A stretch of DNA of 7,447 nucleotides from an uncultured Cellvibrio sp. (GCA_946482385.1 CAMLRI010000092.1:1-7447); one strand, 5' to 3'. Shown: positions 1 through 6,180, counted from the stretch's first letter. Numbers and translations: made by a program. The notes: a model not told the origin generated them from the sequence alone.

Positions 1-557
1 GAGAAAAACAGGATTTGCGGTTTTTTGCCCATGGTATTGAGCAGCTTGCTGATTTCGCCGACAAAACCCATATCCAGCATACGGTCGGCTTCGTCCAATA
101 CCAGGAACTCCACCTGTTGCAGGTTGATATTGCCCAGCTCCGTGTGCTCTAGCAGGCGGCCAGGGGTGGCGACCAGTACATCCAGGCCCCCTTGCAGTTT
201 GCTGGCTTGGCTGCTGTGTTTTACCCCGCCATAGACAGCGGCGATTTTGAGCGGGGTGAAATGGGCATATTCCTGCAGGTTGTCGGCGACTTGCTCCACC
301 AGCTCGCGGGTAGGTGCCAGCACCAGGGCGCGGGTAAATCCGGCTTGGGGCGCGCGCGGCTTTTCCAGCAATTGTTGCAGCAGCGGGAAGCCAAAGGCAG
401 CGGTTTTGCCCGTGCCGGTTTGGGCGGTCACCAGCAGGTCGCGGCCGCGGCGGGCAGGGGGAATGGCCTGTTCCTGCACGGGGGTAAGTTGAAGAAAGCC
501 GCAACGTTTAACGGCGCGCAAGAGTTCGGGGGCTAGCCCCAGGGCTGCAAAGTTCAT
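1..557 (-). CDS. DEAD-box ATP-dependent RNA helicase, N-terminal part (RhlE/SrmB-like), cut by window edge
   Basis: This gene reads leftward and runs off the window after 185 complete codons, so it is missing from a list of closed reading frames. The translation (MNFAALGLAPELLRAV...) carries the RecA-like domain 1 motifs of DEAD-box RNA helicases in order: the Q motif around F21 to Q28 (LTPVQEQAIP, 24-33), Walker A AQTGTGKT (45-52), motif Ia PTREL (82-86), motif Ib TPGR (131-134) and motif II DEAD (155-158). The sequence ends in QILFF, exactly where SAT (motif III) is expected. The family unwinds short RNA duplexes in ribosome assembly, RNA decay or cold adaptation, in the cytoplasm. The subgroup depends on the C-terminal tail, which lies outside the window; RhlE-like is the best guess from the start and motif spacing. 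The ATG at 557 fits the usual N-terminus just before the Q motif, and a weak GAG Shine-Dalgarno (complement of 564-566) lies 6 bases upstream. The gene is divergent from the DUF1820 gene. Confidence 0.95.
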   Translation of the reverse strand, partial: MNFAALGLAPELLRAVKRCGFLQLTPVQEQAIPPARRGRDLLVTAQTGTGKTAAFGFPLLQQLLEKPRAPQAGFTRALVLAPTRELVEQVADNLQEYAHFTPLKIAAVYGGVKHSSQASKLQGGLDVLVATPGRLLEHTELGNINLQQVEFLVLDEADRMLDMGFVGEISKLLNTMGKKPQILFF

Positions 558-737
558 AGTCAACTCAAATGAGTGGTATTAAAAATCAGTGGGTTATATC
601 GGGTTGTTAAAGCGATTTCCCATGGCGGGGTGTGGTTGCTGCTATAGGGCTTTTGCGGTTGAAAGCCGGGGTTGTGTACAAAACAGGCCGGCAGGTTACC
701 GGCAAACCGGGTAGGGGGCAACCGCTGGGTGCTGTTT

Positions 738-753
738 GGGTGGGTGGGCCGGG
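738..753 (+). other. G-quadruplex motif (four G3 runs, loops of 1, 1 and 2)
   Basis: The plus strand reads GGGTGGGTGGGCCGGG, four consecutive G3 runs separated by T, T and CC. Very short loops of this kind favour a stable parallel quadruplex in DNA or RNA. Further G runs lie just upstream (709-711, 714-718, 727-729), so alternative foldings are possible. The motif sits between two divergent genes, about 170 bases before the DUF1820 start and 180 before the helicase start. It would be in the 5' leader of a rightward transcript starting upstream of it, or would act as DNA structure near the promoters. The match to the sequence rule is certain; any function is inference. Confidence 0.55.
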
Positions 754-800
754 CGCCATATTCCTTGGTTTGCCTGTATAAAAAACACCCAAAGGGAGCG

Positions 801-826
801 AGAATACACAAAAGCTGTGGTATTCT
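801..826. promoter_or_regulatory. Inverted repeat AGAATAC-N12-GTATTCT upstream of the DUF1820 gene
   Basis: Perfect 7-bp arms (801-807 and 820-826) flank 12 bases. Inside them ACA (808-810) can also pair with TGT (816-818) if G819 bulges, giving about 10 paired bases in RNA. A T6 run begins 8 bases after the right arm (835-840), too far for a standard intrinsic terminator. A DNA-binding dyad or a leader hairpin of the rightward transcript are both possible. GTATTC recurs at 893-898, close to the gene start. Confidence 0.3.
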
Positions 827-912
827 GCGCGGCCTTTTTTACGGGGGCGATTCAGCTGCTTCCCGTTGCTTTAAAAATTGTTATCAAATGTTGTATTCCA
901 GAGTGGTAATTC

Positions 913-920
913 AGAGAAAG
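913..920 (+). promoter_or_regulatory. Ribosome binding site of the DUF1820 gene
   Basis: The purine tract AGAGAAAG ends 2 bases before the ATG at 923, and its AGAGA core is about 5 bases away. It decides the start in favour of 923 over the in-frame ATG at 878, which would add 15 residues with no family resemblance. Confidence 0.5.
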
Positions 921-922
921 CT

Positions 923-1267
923 ATGGCCGCAAAACCTGTCTATAAAGTGATTTTCCTCAACCAGGGTCAGGTGTACGAAGTTTTTTGCTCGGCGATTTAC
1001 CAGAGCGAAATGTACGGTTTTATCGAAATAGAAGAGTTTGTGTTTGGCGAGCGCAGCCAGTTGCTGGTTGACCCGGCCGAAGAAAAACTCAAAAACGAAT
1101 TTGCCGGTGTTAAGCGCTCCTACATCCCTATGCATGCCATAGTGCGCATCGACGAAGTGGAAAAAGAAGGCCCCGCCAAGATCAGCGAGATTAAAGCAGG
1201 CAGCAGCGACAAGATCGCCCAATTCCCCTACGGCACCTTTATCCCCAACCCCAATTTGGGTGAGTGA
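923..1267 (+). CDS. DUF1820 family protein
   Basis: This is a 114-residue soluble protein starting MAAKPVYKVIFLNQGQVYEV, which I recognise as the gammaproteobacterial DUF1820 family. Characteristic stretches are KVIFLNQGQVYEV near the N-terminus, GFIEIEEFVFGE (33-44), the DPAEEKLKNEF segment, and SYIPMHAIVRIDEVEKEG. No signal peptide, membrane segment or catalytic motif is visible, and the length is normal for the family. The beginning looks like a short beta-strand fold and the end (KISEIKAGS onward) is polar and probably flexible. The molecular function is not known to me, so none is assigned. The start at 923 is chosen because the family begins just before the KPVYKVIF segment and a purine-rich ribosome site lies immediately upstream. 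The gene is divergent from the helicase and is followed 76 bases later by the FGGY kinase on the same strand. A GC hairpin lies between the two, so a shared transcript is uncertain. Confidence 0.9.
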   Translation: MAAKPVYKVIFLNQGQVYEVFCSAIYQSEMYGFIEIEEFVFGERSQLLVDPAEEKLKNEFAGVKRSYIPMHAIVRIDEVEKEGPAKISEIKAGSSDKIAQFPYGTFIPNPNLGE

Positions 1268-1275
1268 TTGATCCC

Positions 1276-1296
1276 GGCCCTCCTTGCCGGAGGGCC
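1276..1296 (+). terminator. GC hairpin after the DUF1820 gene, no T tract
   Basis: GGCCCTCC (1276-1283) and GGAGGGCC (1289-1296) are perfect 8-bp arms around the loop TTGCC, starting 9 bases after the DUF1820 stop codon. Position and stability suggest a 3'-end hairpin. No T run follows on either strand, so it is not a standard intrinsic terminator. It may instead protect the upstream mRNA end or attenuate read-through into the FGGY gene. Confidence 0.4.
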
Positions 1297-1343
1297 AACC
1301 CCGCTCGTCTACACTTGGCTTAATCTCCTTATTGAGCCTGCCT

Positions 1344-2879
1344 ATGTCCAGCAAAACCCTTTACCTCGCCATAGACCAGGGTGGCCAAAGCAGCCGGGTG
1401 GCGGTGTTTACTGCCCAGGGTGAGCTGCTGGCCAGCGAATCCGCCCCCTGTGCGACCCGCCAGTATCAGCCTGGGTATTCAGGCTATACCCATATCGAAC
1501 AAGACCCTTTGGAAATATTGGATGGTATTCGCCAATGCCTGGCGCGTATTGCTGGCCGCTTGGGCGAGGCGGTGACGCAAATTCGCGCGGCGGGTTTTGC
1601 CGGTCAGGGTTCCTCGCTGCTGTGTTGGGATAAGCACACGGGCGAGGCGCTGTCGCCGGTACTTAGCTGGCAGGATATTCGCGGTGAGCCCTATTTGGCG
1701 GCGTCCGGTTTAAGCCATCAGCAGGTGCAAGCGTTGACGGGTTTGCGTCTGTCGCCCCACTACGGCGCCAGCAAAATGCGCTGGTGCCAGGAGCATATCC
1801 CCGCCGCGGCGGCCGCCAGGGCTGAGGGGCGCCTGTGTATGGGGCCGATTTTCAGTTACCTGCTGTGGCACCTGGCTGGAGGCGCTGCGGGGGTGGACCC
1901 GGGCCATGCCCAGCGCACCCTGTTGTGGAACCTGCACACTCAGGATTGGGATGAGGCGCTGCTGGCGAGCTTTGGGGTGGAAGCTGCCTGCCTGCCGCCC
2001 TGCAAACACCACAACAGTCATTTTGGCGATATAGCGCTGGGGGAGCACAAAATTCCCATACTGGCGGCTGGCCGCGACCAGGGGGCTTCGCTCTTTGCCC
2101 TGGGTCGGCCGGATGCCGGCACTTGCTACATCAATATAGGCACGGGTGCCTTTATCCAGCGCCTCAGCCCCCGGCTGTTGGCGCCCGAAGGGCTATTGGT
2201 TAGCCCCCTGTGGTTGCCGCAGTCGCCTGTAACCAAGATGGCGATAGCAGCGGATGTGGAGATAGAAGTGGCATCGCCTACTTGTTACCTGGATGCAGCC
2301 CAGCTGGTTTGCCCAACAAACACTTACGCCTGGGAGGCGACTGTCAATGGCGCAGCAGCGGCTATCCCCTATGTGGAACAACAGGCGGGTATCCAGGTTG
2401 ACCCCCAATCCATCCAGCGCGCCCTGGCGTTAAATCCGGGGGCAGATTGCTACCTGCTCAATGCGGTAGGGGGATTGAGTGCGCCCTATTGGCGGACGGA
2501 TTTGCAGCCCAGGTTTGGTGAGGGGGCAGCCACTGGCGACGAAAAACTGCTGGCCTGGTTGGAGTCGGTGGTATTCCAATTGGTGGTGAATCTGCGGTTG
2601 ATGGAGGCGCTGGGTACTACGGATAGGATTTTGCTAAGCGGTGGTTTAAGCCAGGCAGATGCCCTTTGCCAGCGTATTGCCGACCTGAGTGGTGCGCTGG
2701 TGCAGCGCCAGGAAAACCCCGATGCCACCGCCCAGGGGATTGCCTGTTTGGCGGCGGCCATGCCTGCCAGTTTGCGGGCGCGGGCAGGGGGTGAGTGTTT
2801 TTATCCGCGGCAGAATCCGGGGCTGAGCCATCGCTTTGCGCGCTGGCAGGCTGCCCTGCAGGTGTGGCTGGCAGCCTGA
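1344..2879 (+). CDS. FGGY-family carbohydrate kinase, glycerol-kinase-like, substrate unknown
   Basis: This 511-residue cytoplasmic sugar or polyol kinase would transfer phosphate from ATP to a polyol or sugar hydroxyl. The length is normal for the family. The N-terminal ASKHA domain opens with YLAIDQGGQSSR (D11, phosphate-1 loop). IEQDPLEI (51-58) matches the VEHDPMEI of E. coli GlpK. WQDIR (W109, D111) matches WQDRR, and AAGRDQGASLFALG holds the catalytic Asp at D245, the same number as in GlpK. In the second domain NIGTGAF (264-270) is the phosphate-2 loop, GGLSAPYW matches GlpK TGLGAPYW, and LLSGGLSQ (G433, G434) is the adenosine loop. GlpK residues R83 and E84, which bind glycerol, become G89 and S90, so glycerol is unlikely to be the substrate. 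The ATG at 1344 is preferred because it precedes the first strand and follows a GAG Shine-Dalgarno at 1334-1336. An in-frame TTG at 1284 lies in a hairpin loop and is rejected. No transporter or catabolic partner is nearby to name the substrate. Confidence 0.9.
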   Translation: MSSKTLYLAIDQGGQSSRVAVFTAQGELLASESAPCATRQYQPGYSGYTHIEQDPLEILDGIRQCLARIAGRLGEAVTQIRAAGFAGQGSSLLCWDKHTGEALSPVLSWQDIRGEPYLAASGLSHQQVQALTGLRLSPHYGASKMRWCQEHIPAAAAARAEGRLCMGPIFSYLLWHLAGGAAGVDPGHAQRTLLWNLHTQDWDEALLASFGVEAACLPPCKHHNSHFGDIALGEHKIPILAAGRDQGASLFALGRPDAGTCYINIGTGAFIQRLSPRLLAPEGLLVSPLWLPQSPVTKMAIAADVEIEVASPTCYLDAAQLVCPTNTYAWEATVNGAAAAIPYVEQQAGIQVDPQSIQRALALNPGADCYLLNAVGGLSAPYWRTDLQPRFGEGAATGDEKLLAWLESVVFQLVVNLRLMEALGTTDRILLSGGLSQADALCQRIADLSGALVQRQENPDATAQGIACLAAAMPASLRARAGGECFYPRQNPGLSHRFARWQAALQVWLAA

Positions 2880-2881
2880 GG

Positions 2882-5254
2882 CTATAGCTCCATTACCACC
2901 CTGAAACCCAGGTGGGGGTTTGCAATTCCCGGTGGGTAATAGTCGCGTACGGCGTTGCCCAGTTGTTGCACATTGTGTTGCGCCGAACCGCCGCGTACCA
3001 CCCGCGCCTGGCAATTCTTCACTTCATAGGCCTGGCCATTTTTGGGGGCCAGGCTGTAGCTGTCGCTGTAGCAGTCCTGCACCCATTCACTCACGTTGCC
3101 CGCTGTATCAAACACCCCAAAACCATTGGCCGGGTAGCTGCCCACCGGGGCGGTTTTACTGCCAAACAAGCCAGAGAATTTGCTGTTGCAGCCGCGCCGG
3201 CAGTTGGCGCGGCCTACGGCTTCGCGCTCGTCGTCCCCCCACCAGTAGCGGCTTTGGGTTTTGGCGCGGGCGACATATTCCCACTCCGCCTCACTGGGCA
3301 AGCGGTAGCGTTTGCCGCTGGTTTTGCTCAGCCAGGCGGCGTAGGCCTGGGCGTCCTCGTAGGACACATTGATCACCGGGCGGTTGCCGCGCCCCCAGTT
3401 GTTGTCGCTGGGCAGGGGGCGGTTGGTGGTCTGGGCAAAAATGTCGTAATCGTCAAAAGTGATTTCGTATTTGCTGATGGCAAAGCTGGGCAGGCTAACG
3501 TGCCTTACCGGCATGGCGGTACTGTCGTTTTTGTCGCCCATGTAAAAGCTGCCCGCCGGCACGCTGATCATTTCCGGGCCTTCGCCCTTGATACGCGCGC
3601 TCAGGGTACTGGTAATTTCAGTGCCGGGTTTGATGCTTTCCTTCAGGGTGATATTGGCAATCAGGCTTTGGTCGCTCAGCTCCAGCCAGGCGCGGTAAGA
3701 CTCGTAACCCGGGTGGCTGACCTCCAGGTCGTAGCGGCCGGGGGGCAGCAGCATGCCTGGTTGGTAGCGGTCGGGAATATTCATGATCCGCACCCGCGCA
3801 TTAGCCGGTGTGGGAATAATTTCCAGGGCGTAGGTAACCAATGGCTCGGTGCTGTTATCGGCTGCAAGCGGCTCGGCGTCGGCAAGCCCAATTTCGCTGC
3901 TGGTGCTAACCGCTGCTTCCACTTCGGCGGGCGCAGGGGCCTCCGCCGGTGAATCTGCTCCGGCCAATGCTGCCTCGCTTGCCGGTGCGCCTGTGTCGGT
4001 GGTGGTTTCACTTTGACTGGTGTTTGCCGCGGCGCTGCTGGCTGCCAGGCTGGCGGTACTGGCGGCGATAGGTTGAACTTGGGGGGCGGTATCGGCCGGG
4101 GGCAAGTCCGCAGGCCGCCAGAACCAATAAGCTGCCAGGCCGATCACCCCCAAAACCACAGCAAGCCCCAAGCCTTTGATACCCAGTTTTTGCGGTTCCT
4201 GCACGGCGGCGTGTACCTGGGTGGCCAGGCTGGCGCGGCTTACCTGGTCGGCTTCCTGCAGCTCGTTAAAGAAAATCTCGGTAATTTTAGTGGGCTGGCG
4301 GAAGTAAAAACCCCGGCCAGGCTGCCAGCGCAGGCTGCGCAGCTTGTTCCAGCGCCAGCGCAGGGCGTTGAGGCTGGCGGCCATGAGTGCGCGGGCCAGG
4401 TTGATGACCGACATATCTACCGGATGGGTGGTTTTGGTGGCGTTGCCGAGTATAGGCGCGGCCTTTTCCATTTCTTCCAGGGCGGCCACCAGCTCGCGGC
4501 CGCGCTGGTAGCGCTGCTCCGGGTCTTTGGCGAGCAGCTTGTCGATAATTTTCTGGTAGGCCAGGTATTGCAGCGGCAGCTTGGGAATAGGGGCGCTCAG
4601 GTGTTTGAGTGCAATGGTCACTGCCTCGTCGCCCTGGTAGGGCACGCTGCCGGTGAGCATTTCAAACAGCACCACCCCCAGGCTGTACAAATCCGAGCGG
4701 CCATCCACGGGCTTGCCCTTGGTTTGCTCCGGGCTCATGTAGTGGGGTGTGCCTACCACTGTACCCACCTGGGTCATGCGGGAGTTATTGGCCAGGCCGC
4801 GGGCGACACCAAAGTCCGATAGCACGGCGGAGTTGTCGGCGCGAAACAGGATGTTTTCCGGTTTGATGTCGCGGTGGATATAGCCTTTTTCGTGGGCGTG
4901 GTCGAGGGCGCTGGCGATTTCCTTGGTGATGCGCAGGGCTTCCTCGCCGCTTAAACCGCTGGCCATTTTGTCGTGGACTGTGCCGTTGGGCAGGTAATCC
5001 ATGGCGATGTAGTTAAGGTCTTCGTGGCGGCCTATGTCGTAAATCGACACTATATTGGGGTGCGATAACTGGCCGACGATATTGGCCTCGCGCTGGAAGC
5101 GTTCACTAAAGGCGGGGTCATTGTTGAACTGGGGGTTCATGACCTTGAGCGCAACCACGCGCCCCACGCTGATTTGGATCGCGAGGTAAACAATGGACAT
5201 GCCGCCCTGGTTAATTTTCCGAATGACTCTATATCCGGGTATGTGTAGTGCCAT
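2882..5254 (-). CDS. Membrane Ser/Thr protein kinase with PEGA and FGE-sulfatase-like extracytoplasmic domains
   Basis: This is a 790-residue fusion. The cytoplasmic Hanks-type kinase (about 8-262) looks active: glycine loop INQGGMSIVY (14-23), ATP-anchoring K37 in VALKV, helix-C E56, catalytic HRDIKPEN (D129), DFG (147-149), activation-segment GTPHYMSPEQ (168-177) and D188. A basic, Trp-rich juxtamembrane stretch (299-320) precedes one membrane helix (about 361-379). Residues 381-486 form an Ala/Pro/Ser/Glu linker without a single Lys or Arg, running into a PEGA domain (about 475-537, LPPGRYDLEVSHPGYE). The C-terminus (562-790) is an FGE-sulfatase/SUMF1-like domain (VPAGSFYMG, RLPSEAEWEY, GNVSEWVQD, VRGGS, LGFRV). 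The two active-site cysteines of genuine formylglycine-generating enzymes are replaced by H760 and L765. Four other cysteines (685, 689, 728, 748) could form periplasmic disulfides. The ATG at 5254 places the usual IPGY start before the glycine loop; the Shine-Dalgarno is weak. The PP2C gene lies 32 bp upstream and probably shares the transcript. The role is signalling; the phosphorylated targets are unknown. Confidence 0.93.
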   Translation of the reverse strand: MALHIPGYRVIRKINQGGMSIVYLAIQISVGRVVALKVMNPQFNNDPAFSERFQREANIVGQLSHPNIVSIYDIGRHEDLNYIAMDYLPNGTVHDKMASGLSGEEALRITKEIASALDHAHEKGYIHRDIKPENILFRADNSAVLSDFGVARGLANNSRMTQVGTVVGTPHYMSPEQTKGKPVDGRSDLYSLGVVLFEMLTGSVPYQGDEAVTIALKHLSAPIPKLPLQYLAYQKIIDKLLAKDPEQRYQRGRELVAALEEMEKAAPILGNATKTTHPVDMSVINLARALMAASLNALRWRWNKLRSLRWQPGRGFYFRQPTKITEIFFNELQEADQVSRASLATQVHAAVQEPQKLGIKGLGLAVVLGVIGLAAYWFWRPADLPPADTAPQVQPIAASTASLAASSAAANTSQSETTTDTGAPASEAALAGADSPAEAPAPAEVEAAVSTSSEIGLADAEPLAADNSTEPLVTYALEIIPTPANARVRIMNIPDRYQPGMLLPPGRYDLEVSHPGYESYRAWLELSDQSLIANITLKESIKPGTEITSTLSARIKGEGPEMISVPAGSFYMGDKNDSTAMPVRHVSLPSFAISKYEITFDDYDIFAQTTNRPLPSDNNWGRGNRPVINVSYEDAQAYAAWLSKTSGKRYRLPSEAEWEYVARAKTQSRYWWGDDEREAVGRANCRRGCNSKFSGLFGSKTAPVGSYPANGFGVFDTAGNVSEWVQDCYSDSYSLAPKNGQAYEVKNCQARVVRGGSAQHNVQQLGNAVRDYYPPGIANPHLGFRVVMEL

Positions 5255-5279
5255 TGTGTTAACCGGTCTCGTTTTTCAG

Positions 5280-5299
5280 GCTGGCGCTAAAACGCCAGC
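5280..5299 (-). other. Small hairpin spanning the PP2C stop codon
   Basis: GCTGGCG (5280-5286) and CGCCAGC (5293-5299) are perfect 7-bp arms around a 6-base loop. In the leftward transcript the loop contains the phosphatase stop codon TAG. The hairpin lies just before the kinase gene, about 25 bases from its start codon. It has no T tract, so full termination is unlikely. It could tune kinase translation or the phosphatase-to-kinase mRNA ratio. Confidence 0.35.
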
Positions 5300-6153
5300 A
5301 CGTAATACAAAAGCCCCAGCAAAGCGCCCATGGTTCCGGCAAACAGCCAGGCATCCCAGAGTTTTTTCCCGGTGAGGTGGGGAATCCAGGGCCAGACATT
5401 GTCCATTAGGGGTTTGCTGTGGAAGGGCGATTCAATAATTTGCAGGGTGATATTGTCGCGCCCGCCACCGGTGAGGGCGGCGTGCAGCAACTGGTCGACG
5501 GCGGCTACGGCATTGTCGGCCTCCGCCAGGATTTGGGCGATGGTTTGGTCGTTGACCTCATCGGTTAAACCATCGCTGCACAGCAGTAGCCATTGGTTTT
5601 TTTGCCAGGGGCGCTCCACCACATCGACTTTTACCTGGGCGAGTTCCTGCATGCCCAGGCATTGGGTGATGATGTTTTTTTCCGGGTGATGTTCGGCATC
5701 CTCGGGGCTGATCAGGCCTTTTTCTACCAACATTTGTACATAGGAGTGGTCGATGCTCAGCCGCTCCAGGCGGCCGCCTTCGCTGCTGGGGGTCCAGAGG
5801 TAGGCGCGGCTGTCGCCCACCCAGGCCACCTGGTATTTACCGCTGTGGGATTTAAGGGCGACCAGGGTGGAACCCATGCCGGGGGCGCCTATGCCGCGCT
5901 TGGCGGAATCGAGTATGGCGCGGTGGGCGGCTTGGATGGCCTGGTCGATGGGAATATTGGGGTTTTGGTGCAGTTGATTGGACAGGGTGTCGCGCACTAT
6001 GGCACTGGCCACTTCGCCGGCTTCATGGCCGCCCATGCCATCTGCCACCAGCCAGAGCCCTGATTCTGGTTGGCTGAGAAAGCAATCCTCGTTGTTGTCG
6101 CGCTCCAATCCCGGGTGAGAGGCGGCGCTGTACTCCAAAGCGGGTGTGGCCAT
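5287..6153 (-). CDS. PP2C-family Ser/Thr protein phosphatase with C-terminal membrane anchor
   Basis: This 288-residue metal-dependent phosphatase (PppA/Stp/PrpC type) removes phosphate from Ser/Thr. The motifs are complete: ERDNNED (17-23), VADGMGGHEAGE (36-47, metal ligand D38), GMGSTLVAL (92-100), WVGDSRAYLW (111-120, D114), LLCSDGLTDEV (190-200, D194) and GGRDN (230-234, D233). After the domain, residues 266-288 (WDAWLFAGTMGALLGLLYYVLAF region) form one hydrophobic helix at the very end. This predicts a tail-anchored inner-membrane protein with a cytoplasmic catalytic domain. The kinase begins 32 bp downstream on the same strand, so the pair probably forms an operon in which the phosphatase reverses the kinase. 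The reading frame stays open back to 6330. That extension has no in-frame ATG and is made of intergenic repeats, so the ATG at 6153 is chosen, giving the standard N-terminus EYSAASHPGLERDNNED. No clear Shine-Dalgarno precedes it. Confidence 0.93.
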   Translation of the reverse strand: MATPALEYSAASHPGLERDNNEDCFLSQPESGLWLVADGMGGHEAGEVASAIVRDTLSNQLHQNPNIPIDQAIQAAHRAILDSAKRGIGAPGMGSTLVALKSHSGKYQVAWVGDSRAYLWTPSSEGGRLERLSIDHSYVQMLVEKGLISPEDAEHHPEKNIITQCLGMQELAQVKVDVVERPWQKNQWLLLCSDGLTDEVNDQTIAQILAEADNAVAAVDQLLHAALTGGGRDNITLQIIESPFHSKPLMDNVWPWIPHLTGKKLWDAWLFAGTMGALLGLLYYVLAF

Positions 6154-6174
6154 AGGTTGAGCATCAATGCCGTT

Positions 6175-6180
6175 GTTATA
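6175..6180 (-). promoter_or_regulatory. Possible -10 element for the phosphatase-kinase operon
   Basis: Read leftward, TATAAC lies about 22 bases before the phosphatase ATG, within the 8-bp palindrome GTTATAAC (6175-6182). No convincing -35 hexamer sits at the right distance, so this is only the best local candidate. The tandem repeats at 6231-6270 would lie about 50-90 bases upstream of it, a place where activators often bind. Confidence 0.2.

Larger units (their letters stand above)
558..922. other. Divergent intergenic region, no convincing gene
   Basis: These 365 bases separate the helicase (leftward) from the DUF1820 gene (rightward) and should hold promoters for both. Short open frames exist here (for example 672-950 plus and 560-811 minus), but their translations are compositionally odd, match no family I know, and overlap the real gene starts. 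No tRNA, RNase P, 6S or recognisable riboswitch core is visible. The stretch holds a four-run G tract (738-753), a dyad (801-826), a T6 run (835-840) and a short GCCGG/CCGGC inverted repeat (687-691 with 699-703). No good -35/-10 pair was found in either direction. TATAAA at 777-782 (plus) and TATAAC at 598-593 (minus) are the best -10-like hexamers, but neither has a matching -35. Confidence 0.6.

Noticed and set aside
192..536. Plus-strand open frames opposite the DEAD-box helicase
   Set aside because: The minus strand encodes all helicase motifs without a break; these frames are shadows.
560..811. 83-residue minus-strand open frame in the intergenic region
   Set aside because: It has no family resemblance, ends just before the helicase start, and has Thr/Pro/Asn-rich random-like composition.
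558..922. A structured RNA or riboswitch in the G-rich intergenic region
   Set aside because: I searched by eye for conserved cores of RNase P RNA, SRP RNA, tmRNA, 6S and cobalamin-type riboswitches and saw none. The strong G content is better explained by the quadruplex motif.
672..950. 92-residue open frame in the divergent intergenic region
   Set aside because: It overlaps the DUF1820 start, has no clear ribosome site, and its Cys/Gly/Arg-rich translation looks random.
1284..1343. TTG start extending the FGGY kinase by 20 residues
   Set aside because: The TTG sits in a hairpin loop without a ribosome site, and the added residues precede the family's first strand. The ATG at 1344 fits better.
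911..1354. 147-residue minus-strand open frame over the DUF1820 gene
   Set aside because: It lies opposite a recognised conserved family, would cover the GC hairpin, and its translation resembles no protein family.
2912..3952. 346-residue open frame on the plus strand opposite the kinase C-terminal region
   Set aside because: It is the antisense shadow of the FGE-like, PEGA and linker coding sequence. The translation is Gly/Ala/Val/His-rich with no family motifs, while the minus strand has clear domains.
4013..4822. 269-residue open frame on the plus strand opposite the kinase domain
   Set aside because: It is an antisense shadow of a well-conserved kinase domain with GC-rich third positions, and shows no recognisable motif.
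5593..6063. 156-residue plus-strand open frame opposite the phosphatase
   Set aside because: It is a shadow of the PP2C catalytic domain; the minus strand has every metal-binding motif.
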